Shown in pieces: positions 27,628-36,179 of a stretch of 64,000 nucleotides of DNA (the stretch's first letter is position 1; each line of letters begins with the position of its first letter). The notes under the pieces are model-generated. The model was not told the origin of the DNA. It was given only the letters and a program-made list of their open reading frames with translations, and searched no databases. This DNA is from Pseudorhodoferax aquiterrae (lineage in GTDB: Bacteria > Pseudomonadota > Gammaproteobacteria > Burkholderiales > Burkholderiaceae_C): assembly GCF_014652235.1 (NCBI RefSeq), contig NZ_BMYK01000016.1, positions 1 through 64,000 of the forward strand. The letters are read 5' to 3'. The translations under genes and the position numbers were made by a program.

Positions 27628-28913
27628 TCCCGCGCAGCGGCCTGCGCGGCGCGCGCCAGCAGCAGCGCGCGCTCCGCGCCGTTGCCTGCCAGTCCGGCGG
27701 CGCGCAGCCACTCGGCCTGGGCCTCGGCGTGGCGGCCCAGCTTGCCTAGCAGATCGGCGCGCACACTGGGCAGCCACTGGTAGTTGCGCAAGGCCTTGTC
27801 GCCCTGCAGGCGGTCGACCAGCACCAGCGCCGCGGCCGGGCCCTCGGCCATGCCGACCGCCACCGCGCGGTTGAGTTCGACCACGGGCGAAGGCGCGACC
27901 TGTGCGAGCCGGCCGTACAGCGCGGCGATGCCGGCCCAGTCGGTGTCCGCCGCCGTGGGGGCGCGCGCATGGCATGCGGCGATGCCGGCCTGCAGCGCGT
28001 AGAAGCCGTCGGCCCCGCCCAGCGCAGCCGCGCGCTCCAGCGCCACGAGGCCGCGGCGGATCAGCAGCCGGTCCCAGCGGCCGCGGTCCTGGTCGGCCAG
28101 CAGCACGGGCCGGCCGGCCGCGTCCAGCCGCGCCGCAGCGCGCGAGGCCTGCAGCTCCATGAGCGCGATGAGGCCCCAGGCCTCGGGCTCGGCGGGCGCC
28201 AGGCCGCTCAGCATGCGGCCCAGGCGCAGCGCCTCCTGCACGAGTTCGGGCCGCATCCAGTCGTCGCCCGCCGTGGCCGTGTAGCCCTCGTTGAACACCA
28301 GGTAGACCACCTCCAGCACCGAGGCCAGGCGCTCGGCCAGCGCCGCGCCCTGCGGCAGCTCGAAGGCCACGCCGGCCTCGCCCAAGGTGCGCTTGGCGCG
28401 CACGATGCGCTGGGCGATGGTGGGCTCGGGCACCAGGAAGGCGCGCGCGATCTCCTGCGTGGACAGGCCGCCCAGCAGCTTGAGCGTGAGCGCCACGCGC
28501 GCGTCGGCCGACAGCACCGGGTGGCAGACCGTGAAGATCAGCCGCAGCAGGTCGTCGCCGATCTGGTCGGCACGGGCGGCGTCCAGCGCATCGACGAAGT
28601 CCGGCACGATCAAGGCCTCCTGTGCATCCAGGTCATGGCCGACCTGCTCCAGCTTCTCGGCCGCCAGCTTGTCGCGGCGCAGGTGGTCCAGCGCGCGACG
28701 CTTGGCCGTGGTCGTGAGCCAGGCGGCCGGGTTGTCGGGCACGCCATCGCGGGGCCAGTGTTCGAGCGCCGCGATCAGCGCGTCCTGCGCCAGTTCCTCG
28801 GCCACGCCGATGTCACGCGTCATGCGCGCGACCACAGCCACGATCTTGGCGGACTCGATGCGCCAGACCGCCGCGATCGCCTGGTGGGTCGCCTCGTGCG
28901 CAGCGTCGTGCAT
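27624..28913 (-). CDS. ECF42-type RNA polymerase sigma factor
   Basis: 429 residues. The N-terminal ECF part has sigma region 2 (VAEELAQDALIAALEHWP) and region 4 (LTLKLLGGLSTQEIARAFLVPEPTIAQRI). A long helical C-terminal extension of about 230 residues follows, containing TPR-like stretches (VVELNRAVAVGMAEGPAAAL). This layout with DGPF-family genes next door defines the ECF42 group, where the extension is thought to take the place of a classical anti-sigma factor. Its ATG overlaps the stop of the VOC gene by one base (TGATG). The signal and regulon are unknown; the upstream genes of this operon are likely targets. Confidence 0.92.
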   Translation of the reverse strand: MHDAAHEATHQAIAAVWRIESAKIVAVVARMTRDIGVAEELAQDALIAALEHWPRDGVPDNPAAWLTTTAKRRALDHLRRDKLAAEKLEQVGHDLDAQEALIVPDFVDALDAARADQIGDDLLRLIFTVCHPVLSADARVALTLKLLGGLSTQEIARAFLVPEPTIAQRIVRAKRTLGEAGVAFELPQGAALAERLASVLEVVYLVFNEGYTATAGDDWMRPELVQEALRLGRMLSGLAPAEPEAWGLIALMELQASRAAARLDAAGRPVLLADQDRGRWDRLLIRRGLVALERAAALGGADGFYALQAGIAACHARAPTAADTDWAGIAALYGRLAQVAPSPVVELNRAVAVGMAEGPAAALVLVDRLQGDKALRNYQWLPSVRADLLGKLGRHAEAQAEWLRAAGLAGNGAERALLLARAAQAAARD

Positions 28914-29326
28914 CAGGCCTGCGGCGGTTCGCCCGACATGTGGACCAGCTCCCAGACATGGCCGTCCAGGTCGGTGAAGCCGTGCGAATACATGAAGCCG
29001 TAGTCCTGCGGCTCGCCGGGCACGGTGGCCCCGGCCGCGCGGGCTTTGCGCACCAGGCCGTCCACCTCCTCGCGGCTGGCGCAGGACAGGCAGACCAGCA
29101 CCTCGACGCTCTGGTGCGCATCGACGATGGTTTTCTTCGTGAAGCTCTGGAAGAAGGGCTCGACCAGCAGCATGGCGAACAGGTTCTCGCCCAGCACGAG
29201 CGAGGCGCCCTGCTCGTTGGTGAACTGTGGATTGAAGTCGTAGCCCAGGCTGCGGAAGAAGGCCTGGCTGCGCGCCATGTCCTTGATCGGCAGGTTGACG
29301 AAGATCTGTGCGTGTTGCTGCGGCAT
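28913..29326 (-). CDS. VOC (glyoxalase/bleomycin-resistance fold) protein
   Basis: 137 residues with paired beta-alpha-beta-beta-beta modules of the vicinal-oxygen-chelate fold: IFVNLPIKDMARSQAFFRSLG at the start and FTDLDGHVWELVHMS at the end. The family includes dioxygenases, isomerases and resistance proteins, but the reaction here is unknown. It is cotranscribed with the YciI gene upstream and the ECF42 sigma factor downstream, a combination often seen in this module. Confidence 0.9.
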   Translation of the reverse strand: MPQQHAQIFVNLPIKDMARSQAFFRSLGYDFNPQFTNEQGASLVLGENLFAMLLVEPFFQSFTKKTIVDAHQSVEVLVCLSCASREEVDGLVRKARAAGATVPGEPQDYGFMYSHGFTDLDGHVWELVHMSGEPPQA

Positions 29327-29341
29327 GGGGGTCTCCTCTGT

Positions 29342-29770
29342 TTACAGTGTGCCGATGTTCTTGAAGCGCTCGGTGGTGTCGCCCGGCGGGAAGTCGTCCA
29401 TCTCGTAGAGCTGGCGCACCTCGATCTCGGCCGGCTGGCCGGCCCCGACCGGGTTGGGGTAGCGGCGCGCCCATTCCAGCGCTTCCTCGCGCGAGCGGAC
29501 CTGGATCAGCGTGTAGCCGGCGATGAGCTCCTTGGCTTCGGCGAAGGGGCCGTCGACGACGGTGCGCCGGTCGCCCTCCCCGTAGCGGATGCGCCAGCCG
29601 GCGGACTGGGGCTTGAGCCCGGCCGCATCCAGCAGCACGCCGGCGCGGGCCAGCTCCTCGTGGTAAGCGGCCATGGCCGCGTACATGGCGGCTTGCGCCG
29701 GATCGCCCGAGACCGGCTGGGTCTCGGCATCGAAGGCCGGCACGGACCGGACCAGAATCATGAAGCGCAT
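29342..29770 (-). CDS. YciI/DGPF-family protein (1)
   Basis: 142 residues of the YciI-like dimeric alpha-beta barrel fold with the signature VVDGPFAEAKE (DGPF at 73-76). The start at 29770 follows an AGGAG eight bases upstream. No enzymatic role is established for this branch; such proteins are genetically tied to ECF42 sigma factors. It lies 15 bases upstream of the VOC gene. Confidence 0.92.
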   Translation of the reverse strand: MRFMILVRSVPAFDAETQPVSGDPAQAAMYAAMAAYHEELARAGVLLDAAGLKPQSAGWRIRYGEGDRRTVVDGPFAEAKELIAGYTLIQVRSREEALEWARRYPNPVGAGQPAEIEVRQLYEMDDFPPGDTTERFKNIGTL

Positions 29771-29843
29771 GGTGTTCTCCTGGTGACCATGCCTGCACGA
29801 CGAAACGCCGGACCCGGATTCGACAGAGACGTCGAAAAAATTG

Positions 29844-30212
29844 TCAGGCTGGCCGGCCGTCGTCCCAGCAGGGCGCCAGGCCGCGCACTTCCACCGTGCA
29901 CCATTCGGCCGCGGGGCATTGCGCGGCGATCTGCAGCGCCTCCTCGCGCGTGGCGCAGTTGAGCAGGAAGAAGCCGCCCACCATCTCCTTGGCCTCGGCG
30001 AAGGGGCCGTCCAGCAGCTGGGTCTTGCCGCCGCGGCGCTGCACGCGCGTGGCCGCATGCTCGGAGGCCAGCGACTCGGCGGCCACCAGCAGGCCGCGCG
30101 CCTTGAGGTCGGCGCCGAAGCGCAGCATCTGGTCGTAGGCCGCGCGGCCTTCGGCCTCGCTGCGCGTGGCGCGCTGGCCGACGGGTTCGTGGATCAGCAG
30201 CAGGTAGGACAT
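29844..30212 (-). CDS. YciI/DGPF-family protein (2)
   Basis: 122 residues; second DGPF protein of the module, with LLDGPFAEAKE (DGPF at 68-71) and an ending rich in Cys and Trp (EWCTVEVRGLAPCWDD). Start at 30212 (MSYLLLIHE), since this is where the family begins. First gene of the four-gene sigma-factor operon. The two copies have clearly diverged, so this is an old duplication. Confidence 0.92.
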   Translation of the reverse strand: MSYLLLIHEPVGQRATRSEAEGRAAYDQMLRFGADLKARGLLVAAESLASEHAATRVQRRGGKTQLLDGPFAEAKEMVGGFFLLNCATREEALQIAAQCPAAEWCTVEVRGLAPCWDDGRPA

Positions 30213-30344
30213 TCGGCAGGTCCGGTGCAAGACAAGCTTCGGATCATAGAAGCAGCATGGTGTCGATCCCACGGCATCGGCCCACGGTTGCCATGCGATG
30301 CGTGTGCCGGTACAGGCCGTTCGTCGTTCACGACAGGCCTCGAT

Positions 30345-31403
30345 TCATCCATCCTGTCCGCCGTCCAGCAACAGTCCGCGCTGCGCCAACCGCTCCCGCG
30401 CCTCGACCAGTGCCTGGTGCAACTGCTGCTCCAGCTCCGCTTTCGGTGGCAGTTCGGTCCAGTACTCCGCCACCGTGATCCCGTCCTTGTGCATCTGCAG
30501 CAATTCCACCTGCTCACGGCTGGATTCGGCACACAGGATCAGGCCGATAGGCGCCTCCTCGCTGGGCTGGCGCTCGTGCTTGTCCAGCCATTGGAGATAC
30601 AGCTCCATCTGGCCCTTGTGCGCCGCCTTGAAACGGCCCAGCTTGAGTTCGATGGCCACGAGGCGGCGCAGCCGACGGTGGTAGAACAGCAGGTCGAGGT
30701 AGAAGTCGTCCCCGTCGATGACCATGCGCTTCTGGCGTTCGACGAAGGCGAAACCCGGCCCAACTCCAGGATGAAGGCTTCGAGCTGGCGCAGGATGGCG
30801 GCCTCCAGGTCGGCCTCGTCATGGCTCTGGCGCAAGCCCAGAAAGTCCAGAAAGTAGGGGTCTTTGAAGACCGGGCCGTGCGCAGCGTCGAGATCCTGGG
30901 CCGTCACCCCGAGCAGAGCGGCCGGTGCCTGGGCACTGGCAATGGTGCTGCGTTCGAAGACCTTGCGCTCAATCTGTCGGGCCAGCTCGCGCACGCTCCA
31001 GCCGTCCTGTGCCGCCTGCATGGCATAAAACTGGCGCGCCGGTTGTGTCTTGAGGCCCACGATGGCCAACCAGGTGACTCCAGCTCAATTTTGCCGACAG
31101 CGTCGACACAATCCCGGCATCCGGAAAGGCCTGTGCGAACTTGAGCATGCGGCGCAGGTTGCGCGCTTCGAAGCCGCGCCCGAACTCTTGCGACAACTGC
31201 TGGCCGAGCTGGTCCAGCAGGGCCAGGCCATAGCTGGCACGCTCGCCGCCCAACACCTGGGCATCAAGCCGCTGGCCGATGCTCCAGTAAAGACGCGTCA
31301 GCTCGGCGTTCACCGCGCCGGCCAGTCGCTGGCGACTGCTGGCGATCAGCGCGCGCAGTTCAGCGTGCAGACTGGTGGACGTGGGGGCAGGCACACCGCT
31401 CAT
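30345..31403 (-). pseudogene. DUF1016/YhcG-type PDDEXK nuclease gene with two frameshifts
   Basis: Three consecutive fragments of one gene read in order on the minus strand. The first (ATG 31403 to about 31070) gives the DUF1016 N-terminal domain ending KLSWSHLV. The second, in another frame (about 31069 to 30760), has VGLKTQPARQFYAMQAAQDG and ILRQLEAFILELG. The third (about 30757 to 30345), back in the first frame, has the nuclease core: DDFYLDLLFYH and VAIELKLG, a D...ExK signature. One extra base near 31067 and one missing base near 30758 explain the breaks. The family is a predicted nuclease of accessory regions. Either a decayed gene or two sequencing errors. Confidence 0.85.
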
Positions 31404-31558
31404 GCCGGTATCCCCTCGACGAGGCACCATCGCTGTGGCGCGCAGGCTCTGAGGACGTTGACGTTCGAGCGGATGTTCTGTTGCATGCCTACCCTCTGAC
31501 CGGTTGCGGGCAGCGACATGGTACTCAGCAGCAAGCGGCCCCTTCGGACGTGCGGTGG
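31404..31558. other. Intergenic gap
   Basis: Between the broken nuclease gene and the metallo-beta-lactamase-fold gene. I see no gene, repeat or clear terminator. Confidence 0.4.
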
Positions 31559-32665
31559 TTACCGCAACCCCTCCCACCACAGCCGGTTCTGCCGTGGCAC
31601 TCCCACCGTCAGCACCTCGCCGATCTCCGGCGTGGCCAGGTCGATGCCCGCGGCCTGGGCCAGCGCCGCCAGCTCGGCCAGCGGCGCCTGCCAGCGGTGG
31701 AAGGCCAGGTCGAAGGTGCTGTTGTGCACGCTGTAGAGCGTCTTGCCGCGCAGGTCGCCGAAGGCGCGCACGGTCTCGGCGGGCGTCATGTGCACCGAGG
31801 GCCACCAGGCGTCGTACGCGCCGTTCTCCATGAGCGCGATGTCGAAGCCGCCAAAGCGCGCGCCGATCTGCGCGAAGCCGCCGAAGTAGCCCGAGTCGCC
31901 GCTGTAGAAGATGCGCTGGCCGCCGACCTGGAGCACCCAGGACGACCACAGCGTGCTGTCGCGGTCCCACAGGCCGCGGCCCGAGAAGTGCTGCGAGGGC
32001 GTGGCCGTGAGCTGCACGCCGGCGTGCGTGGCCGCCTGCCACCAGTCGAATTCGCTGATGCGCTCGGGCGCCACGCCCATCTCCACCAGCCGGCGGCCCA
32101 CGCCCAGCGGCACGAAGTAGCGCTGCACGCGGTCTTTCAGGTACGCGATGGTCGGCACGTCCAGGTGGTCGTAGTGGTCGTGCGAGAGGATCAGGCCCTC
32201 GATGGGCGGCAGCTCCGTCAGCGCCAACGGCGGCGCATGGAAGCGCTTGGGGCCCATGAAGCTGAAGGGCGAGACGCGCTCGCCGAACACCGGGTCGATC
32301 AGCCAGTAGCGCCCCTGCAGCTTGAGCAGGTGCGAGGAATGGCCCAGGCGCACGATGTGGTTGGCGTCCGCCGGCAGTGCGGCGAGCTGGGCCTGCGTGA
32401 GCGGGCGCACGGGGATGGCGTCCACCGGCACCGTGCCCTCCTTCTTGCCGAAGAAGAAGCGGCTCCAGATGCGCCAGCCCTCCTGCGAGGGTTTGGCCTC
32501 GGGATTGACCGCATTGCGGAAGCGGCAGCCCTCGGTTTCGTACTGGGGCGAGGCCGACAGGCCGGCCTCGCAGGCGCGGGTGCTGGCGCAGCCGCCCAGC
32601 AGCAGCACGACGACCAGACCGATGGCGCGGGCCAGAAGACGCCCGTGGAAAGCAGATGCAGGCAT
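31559..32665 (-). CDS. Metallo-beta-lactamase-fold lipoprotein (UlaG/NAPE-PLD-like)
   Basis: 368 residues. A lipoprotein signal peptide ends in LLLGGC (lipidated Cys26). The metal motif HDHYDHLD lies at 162-169 (HxHxDH). Further ligands are expected at PSQHFSGRG, SGDSGYF and the C-terminal VHNST region. Resemblance is to the UlaG/NAPE-phospholipase D branch, which hydrolyses phosphodiesters or lactones. It is probably anchored in the outer membrane facing the periplasm. Divergent from the mechanosensitive channel gene. The true substrate is unknown. The ATG at 32665 begins the signal peptide; the open frame much further upstream is not coding. Confidence 0.91.
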   Translation of the reverse strand: MPASAFHGRLLARAIGLVVVLLLGGCASTRACEAGLSASPQYETEGCRFRNAVNPEAKPSQEGWRIWSRFFFGKKEGTVPVDAIPVRPLTQAQLAALPADANHIVRLGHSSHLLKLQGRYWLIDPVFGERVSPFSFMGPKRFHAPPLALTELPPIEGLILSHDHYDHLDVPTIAYLKDRVQRYFVPLGVGRRLVEMGVAPERISEFDWWQAATHAGVQLTATPSQHFSGRGLWDRDSTLWSSWVLQVGGQRIFYSGDSGYFGGFAQIGARFGGFDIALMENGAYDAWWPSVHMTPAETVRAFGDLRGKTLYSVHNSTFDLAFHRWQAPLAELAALAQAAGIDLATPEIGEVLTVGVPRQNRLWWEGLR

Positions 32666-32722
32666 GGGAAACGAACGGTGCAGCGCGAAAAGGCGCGGCG
32701 CGAGCTTACCTATGATCCGCGC

Positions 32723-35134
32723 ATGATCCGGATCCGCCTGGCCGCCCTGGCCGCTGTCTTCTCGCTGTTGCTGGCGCTGCAGGCGCAGCCCGTGCAGGCC
32801 CAGACCCCGGCGCAGCCGGCCTTGCCGGCCTCCGCGACGCCCGCCCCGGCCGAATCCCTGCCCGACGTGGCCACGCTGCGCAGCGACTTCGAGAAACTGC
32901 CCGAGACCGCCGTCGGCGCCGATGCCGTGCGCGCGCTGCAGGGCCGCTACGGCGCGCTGATCGCCAGCGCCAACAAGGTCATCGCGGCGCGCACCGGCCA
33001 GCTCAACGACCTCAACGCGCGCCTGGGCGAACTGGGCCCGGCGCCGGCGGCCGGCGCCAGCGAAGACCCCGACATCACGCGCCAGCGCCAGAGCCTCACG
33101 CGCGAGCGCAACGGCGTGGACGCCGACATCCGGCTGGCGCGCCTGGTGATCGTCGACGCCCAGCAGCGCAGCGACGACCTGCGCAACCGCCAGCGCGACC
33201 TGTTCGAGGCCCAGCTCACGGGCCGCGCGCCCTCGCCGCTGGGCAGCGTGTTCTGGCAGCAGCTGGCCGACGCCTGGCCGGAAGACCAGGCGCGCCTGGC
33301 CCCGCTGCTCGACGAACTGCAGGCCGCCGTGCGGCGCATGGGACAACCGGAGCACATCGGCCCCGTGCTGCTGGCGCTGGCGCTCGCGGTGCTGGCCATC
33401 ACGGTGGGCGACCTGCTGGCCGAGCACGGCCTGGCCCGGCTGGCACAGCGCCTGCTGCCCGGCGGGCGGCTGCGCCGCTCGCTGCTGGTGATCGCCATCG
33501 TGACCGTGAACCTGCTGGTCGTGGCCGTGGCCATGCGCGGCCTGCTGTCGCAGCTGCGCGCGCACGCCGCCTTCGGGCCGCTCAGCAGCAAGCTGGTGGC
33601 GCTGGCCGACGACTCGATGCTCTTCATCGCCTTCGTCACCGGCCTGGGCCGCGCGCTGCTGGCCAACCGGCGGCCGTCCTGGCGGCTGCCGCGCATCCCG
33701 GACGCGCTGGCGCTGCGGCTCAACCCCTATCCTTGGCTGTTCGCGCTGGTCGGTGTGCTGGTCTGGATTCCGACGCAGATCGTCGAGATCGTCGGCGCGA
33801 GCCTGGCCGCCGTGCACCTGGTGCAGATCGTGACGGCGCTGGCGCTGGCGCTGCTGATCCTGGGCGCGCTGCGGCGCCTGCACGGGCCGCAGGCGGCCAC
33901 GCCCGCGGCCGAGGGCGAGGCGGCGCCGCCCGAGGCCGGCCGCCCCCTGTGGGTGGGCCTGGCGATGGGCGCGGTGGCGCTGGCCCTGGTCGGCGTGATC
34001 GTGCTCACCGCCGCCGGCTACATGACCATCGGCAGCCTGCTGGCCTCCCAACTGGCCTGGACGGGCCTGGTGGGCGTGACCTTCTACGTGCTGTTCAAGT
34101 TCGCCGACGACCTGTGCATGGCCGTGGTGGCCTCCAAAAGCGACTTCGGCCAGCGGCTGCAGCGCGGTTTCGGCTTCGCGCCGGCCACGCTGGACCAGGC
34201 CGCCGTGGTGCTGTCGGCGCTGGCGCGGCTGGTGCTGTTCTTCTACATGGTCATCGCGCTGCTGGCGCCGCTGGGCACGCGGCCCGACGAGGTGCTGGAG
34301 CAGACCGGCCGCATCGGCAGCGGGCTCAAGATCGGCGAGTTCCAGCTGGTGCCGGCCGCGCTGTTCAGCGCCATCGCCGTGCTGGTGGGCGGCTTCGTTG
34401 CGCTGCGCGTGTTCCAGCGATGGCTGCGCGAGCGCTACCTGCCCACCACGACGATGGAGCCGGGCATGCAGAGCTCGCTGGCCACGCTGCTCAACTACGT
34501 GGGCATGGTGCTGGTGGTGGCGGCCGGCATGTCGGCGCTGGGCATCGGCGTGAACCGCATCGCCTGGATCGCCAGCGCCCTGTCGGTGGGCATCGGCTTC
34601 GGCCTGCAGGCCATCGTGCAGAACTTCATCTCGGGCCTGATCCTCTTGGCCGAGCGGCCCGTGAAGGTCGGCGACTGGGTCGTGCTGGGCACCACCGAGG
34701 GCGACATCAAGCGCATCAACGTGCGCGCCACCGAGATCCAGCTCGGCGACCGCTCCACCGTGATCGTGCCCAACTCCGAGTTCATCACCAAGACCGTGCG
34801 CAACATGACGCTCAGCAACGCCGAGGGCCGCGTGCTGATCCGCCTGCCCATGCCGCTGGCGACCGACGCGCCCAAGGTGCGCGAACTCATGCTGGCGGCC
34901 TGCGCCGCCCACCCCAAGGTGCTGCCCACGCCCGCGCCCTCGCTGTCGCTGGAGGGCGTGGAGAACGGCATGCTGGTGTTCCAGGCCATCTGCTACGTGG
35001 ACGGGCCGCGCACCGCCGGTGGCGTGCGCAGCGACCTGCTGTTCGCGATGCTGGAATCCTTCCGCGATGCCGGCCTGGCGATGGCCGCGCCGCCCACCGT
35101 GGTGGTGGCGCCGCCGCCTGCCGCGCCGGCCTGA
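32723..35134 (+). CDS. MscS-family mechanosensitive channel with DUF3772 N-terminus
   Basis: 803 residues, of the large MscK/MscM-like type. Signal peptide, then a periplasmic DUF3772 domain with coiled-coil character (about residues 50-210), about ten membrane spans (220-580), and the MscS core. The pore helix region is WIASALSVGIGFGLQAIVQNFISGL (written here in part only as GIGFGLQAIVQNF), followed by the beta domain ERPVKVGDWVVLG and a cytoplasmic alpha/beta end with a Pro/Ala-rich tail. It should release solutes on hypo-osmotic shock. The start ATG at 32723 fits the signal peptide. Divergent from the lipoprotein gene. Confidence 0.94.
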   Translation: MIRIRLAALAAVFSLLLALQAQPVQAQTPAQPALPASATPAPAESLPDVATLRSDFEKLPETAVGADAVRALQGRYGALIASANKVIAARTGQLNDLNARLGELGPAPAAGASEDPDITRQRQSLTRERNGVDADIRLARLVIVDAQQRSDDLRNRQRDLFEAQLTGRAPSPLGSVFWQQLADAWPEDQARLAPLLDELQAAVRRMGQPEHIGPVLLALALAVLAITVGDLLAEHGLARLAQRLLPGGRLRRSLLVIAIVTVNLLVVAVAMRGLLSQLRAHAAFGPLSSKLVALADDSMLFIAFVTGLGRALLANRRPSWRLPRIPDALALRLNPYPWLFALVGVLVWIPTQIVEIVGASLAAVHLVQIVTALALALLILGALRRLHGPQAATPAAEGEAAPPEAGRPLWVGLAMGAVALALVGVIVLTAAGYMTIGSLLASQLAWTGLVGVTFYVLFKFADDLCMAVVASKSDFGQRLQRGFGFAPATLDQAAVVLSALARLVLFFYMVIALLAPLGTRPDEVLEQTGRIGSGLKIGEFQLVPAALFSAIAVLVGGFVALRVFQRWLRERYLPTTTMEPGMQSSLATLLNYVGMVLVVAAGMSALGIGVNRIAWIASALSVGIGFGLQAIVQNFISGLILLAERPVKVGDWVVLGTTEGDIKRINVRATEIQLGDRSTVIVPNSEFITKTVRNMTLSNAEGRVLIRLPMPLATDAPKVRELMLAACAAHPKVLPTPAPSLSLEGVENGMLVFQAICYVDGPRTAGGVRSDLLFAMLESFRDAGLAMAAPPTVVVAPPPAAPA

Positions 35135-35252
35135 AGTCCGCAGAAACCCTGGGGGCGTCGCGCGTGCGGCGCGGTCGTCCCCCCACAATGCGCCGGCCCA
35201 GCCGCGCTGCACGGGGCACCGCGGACTGTTTCCCCAGAAGCAAGGACCTCCA

Positions 35253-36179
35253 GTGACCTTCACCGCCCAGGCTTCCCTGTCCCGCCGGCTCGCCGTGCTC
35301 TCGCTGGCCGGCCTCGCCGCCTCTGCCACTCTGGCCCAGAACAGCGGCTACGAGCCGCAGCGCGGGCAGGCCGGCAAGGACGTGATCTGGATCCCCACGC
35401 CGGACGAGACCGTCACGCGCATGCTGCAGATGGCGGAGGTCCAGCCCACGGACCGCGTGTTCGACCTCGGTTCGGGCGACGGCAAGATCGCGATTGCCGC
35501 GGCACGCGAGTTCGGCGCGCGCGCCACCGGCCTCGAATACAACCCGGACATGGTGGGCTTGTCGAACCGGCGTGCCCAGGAGGCCGGCGTGGCGGACAAG
35601 GTGCAGTTCCGCCAGGCCGACATCTTCCAGGCCGACTTCTCCAGCGCCACCGTGGTCACCATGTACCTGCTGCCCGCGCTCAACCTGCGGCTGCGCCCGC
35701 TGCTGTTCAAGATGGCGCCGGGCACGCGCGTGGTCTCGCACTCGTTCACGATGGGCGACTGGACGCCCGACGAGACCGCCCGCGCCGGCTACGGCGACGT
35801 CTATCTGTGGCACGTGCCGGCCAACGCCTCGGGCAACTGGAAGCTCACCGGCGCCGGCCTGCCCGAGGCCGCGCTGTCGATCGCACAGCGCTACCAGGTG
35901 CTCAGCGGCGACGCGGTGTTCGGCGAGCTGCGCGCCAGCCTGGTGCGCCCGCGCATCACGGGCGCGCAGATCGGCTTCGGCCTGCGCGATCCCAAGGGCC
36001 AGCTCTGGCAGTTCGAGGGCAAGGTGGATGGCGCCCGCATCACGGGCACGGCCACGCGGCCCGGCCAGGCCGGCGTGCCCTTTGAAGCGCGCCGCACCGG
36101 CGAAGCCGCGCCGATCGCGCCCACCACGGCCGCGGCGGAACAGGAAGCCAGCGCGTTCGCCGCGAGCACCGCCCGATGA
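35253..36179 (+). CDS. SAM-dependent methyltransferase with a Sec signal peptide
   Basis: 308 residues. Class I methyltransferase: motif I DLGSGDG (71-77), acidic GLEYNPDMV, then FRQADIFQADFSSATVVTMYLLP, the pattern of DOT1-like bacterial methyltransferases. Unexpectedly, residues 1-28 look like a classical signal peptide (RRLAVLSLAGLAASATLAQ), and the C-terminal 90 residues are beta-rich and typical of secreted proteins. The start is GTG at 35253 with AAGGA upstream; there is no good alternative that removes the signal. Its stop overlaps the permease ATG (ATGA). The methyl acceptor and the source of SAM outside the cytoplasm are unknown. Confidence 0.86.
   Translation: MTFTAQASLSRRLAVLSLAGLAASATLAQNSGYEPQRGQAGKDVIWIPTPDETVTRMLQMAEVQPTDRVFDLGSGDGKIAIAAAREFGARATGLEYNPDMVGLSNRRAQEAGVADKVQFRQADIFQADFSSATVVTMYLLPALNLRLRPLLFKMAPGTRVVSHSFTMGDWTPDETARAGYGDVYLWHVPANASGNWKLTGAGLPEAALSIAQRYQVLSGDAVFGELRASLVRPRITGAQIGFGLRDPKGQLWQFEGKVDGARITGTATRPGQAGVPFEARRTGEAAPIAPTTAAAEQEASAFAASTAR

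Noticed and set aside
30345-31403. Defence island around the DUF1016 nuclease
   Set aside because: The gene is broken and its neighbours are a sigma-factor module and a lipoprotein gene; no other defence gene is visible.
31559-35329. Very long open frame on the minus strand antisense to the MscS-type gene
   Set aside because: Only the part from 32665 down to 31559 codes (lipoprotein). The rest is His/Gln/Arg-rich, matches nothing known and is the mirror of a clear membrane channel gene; it is a by-product of high G+C.
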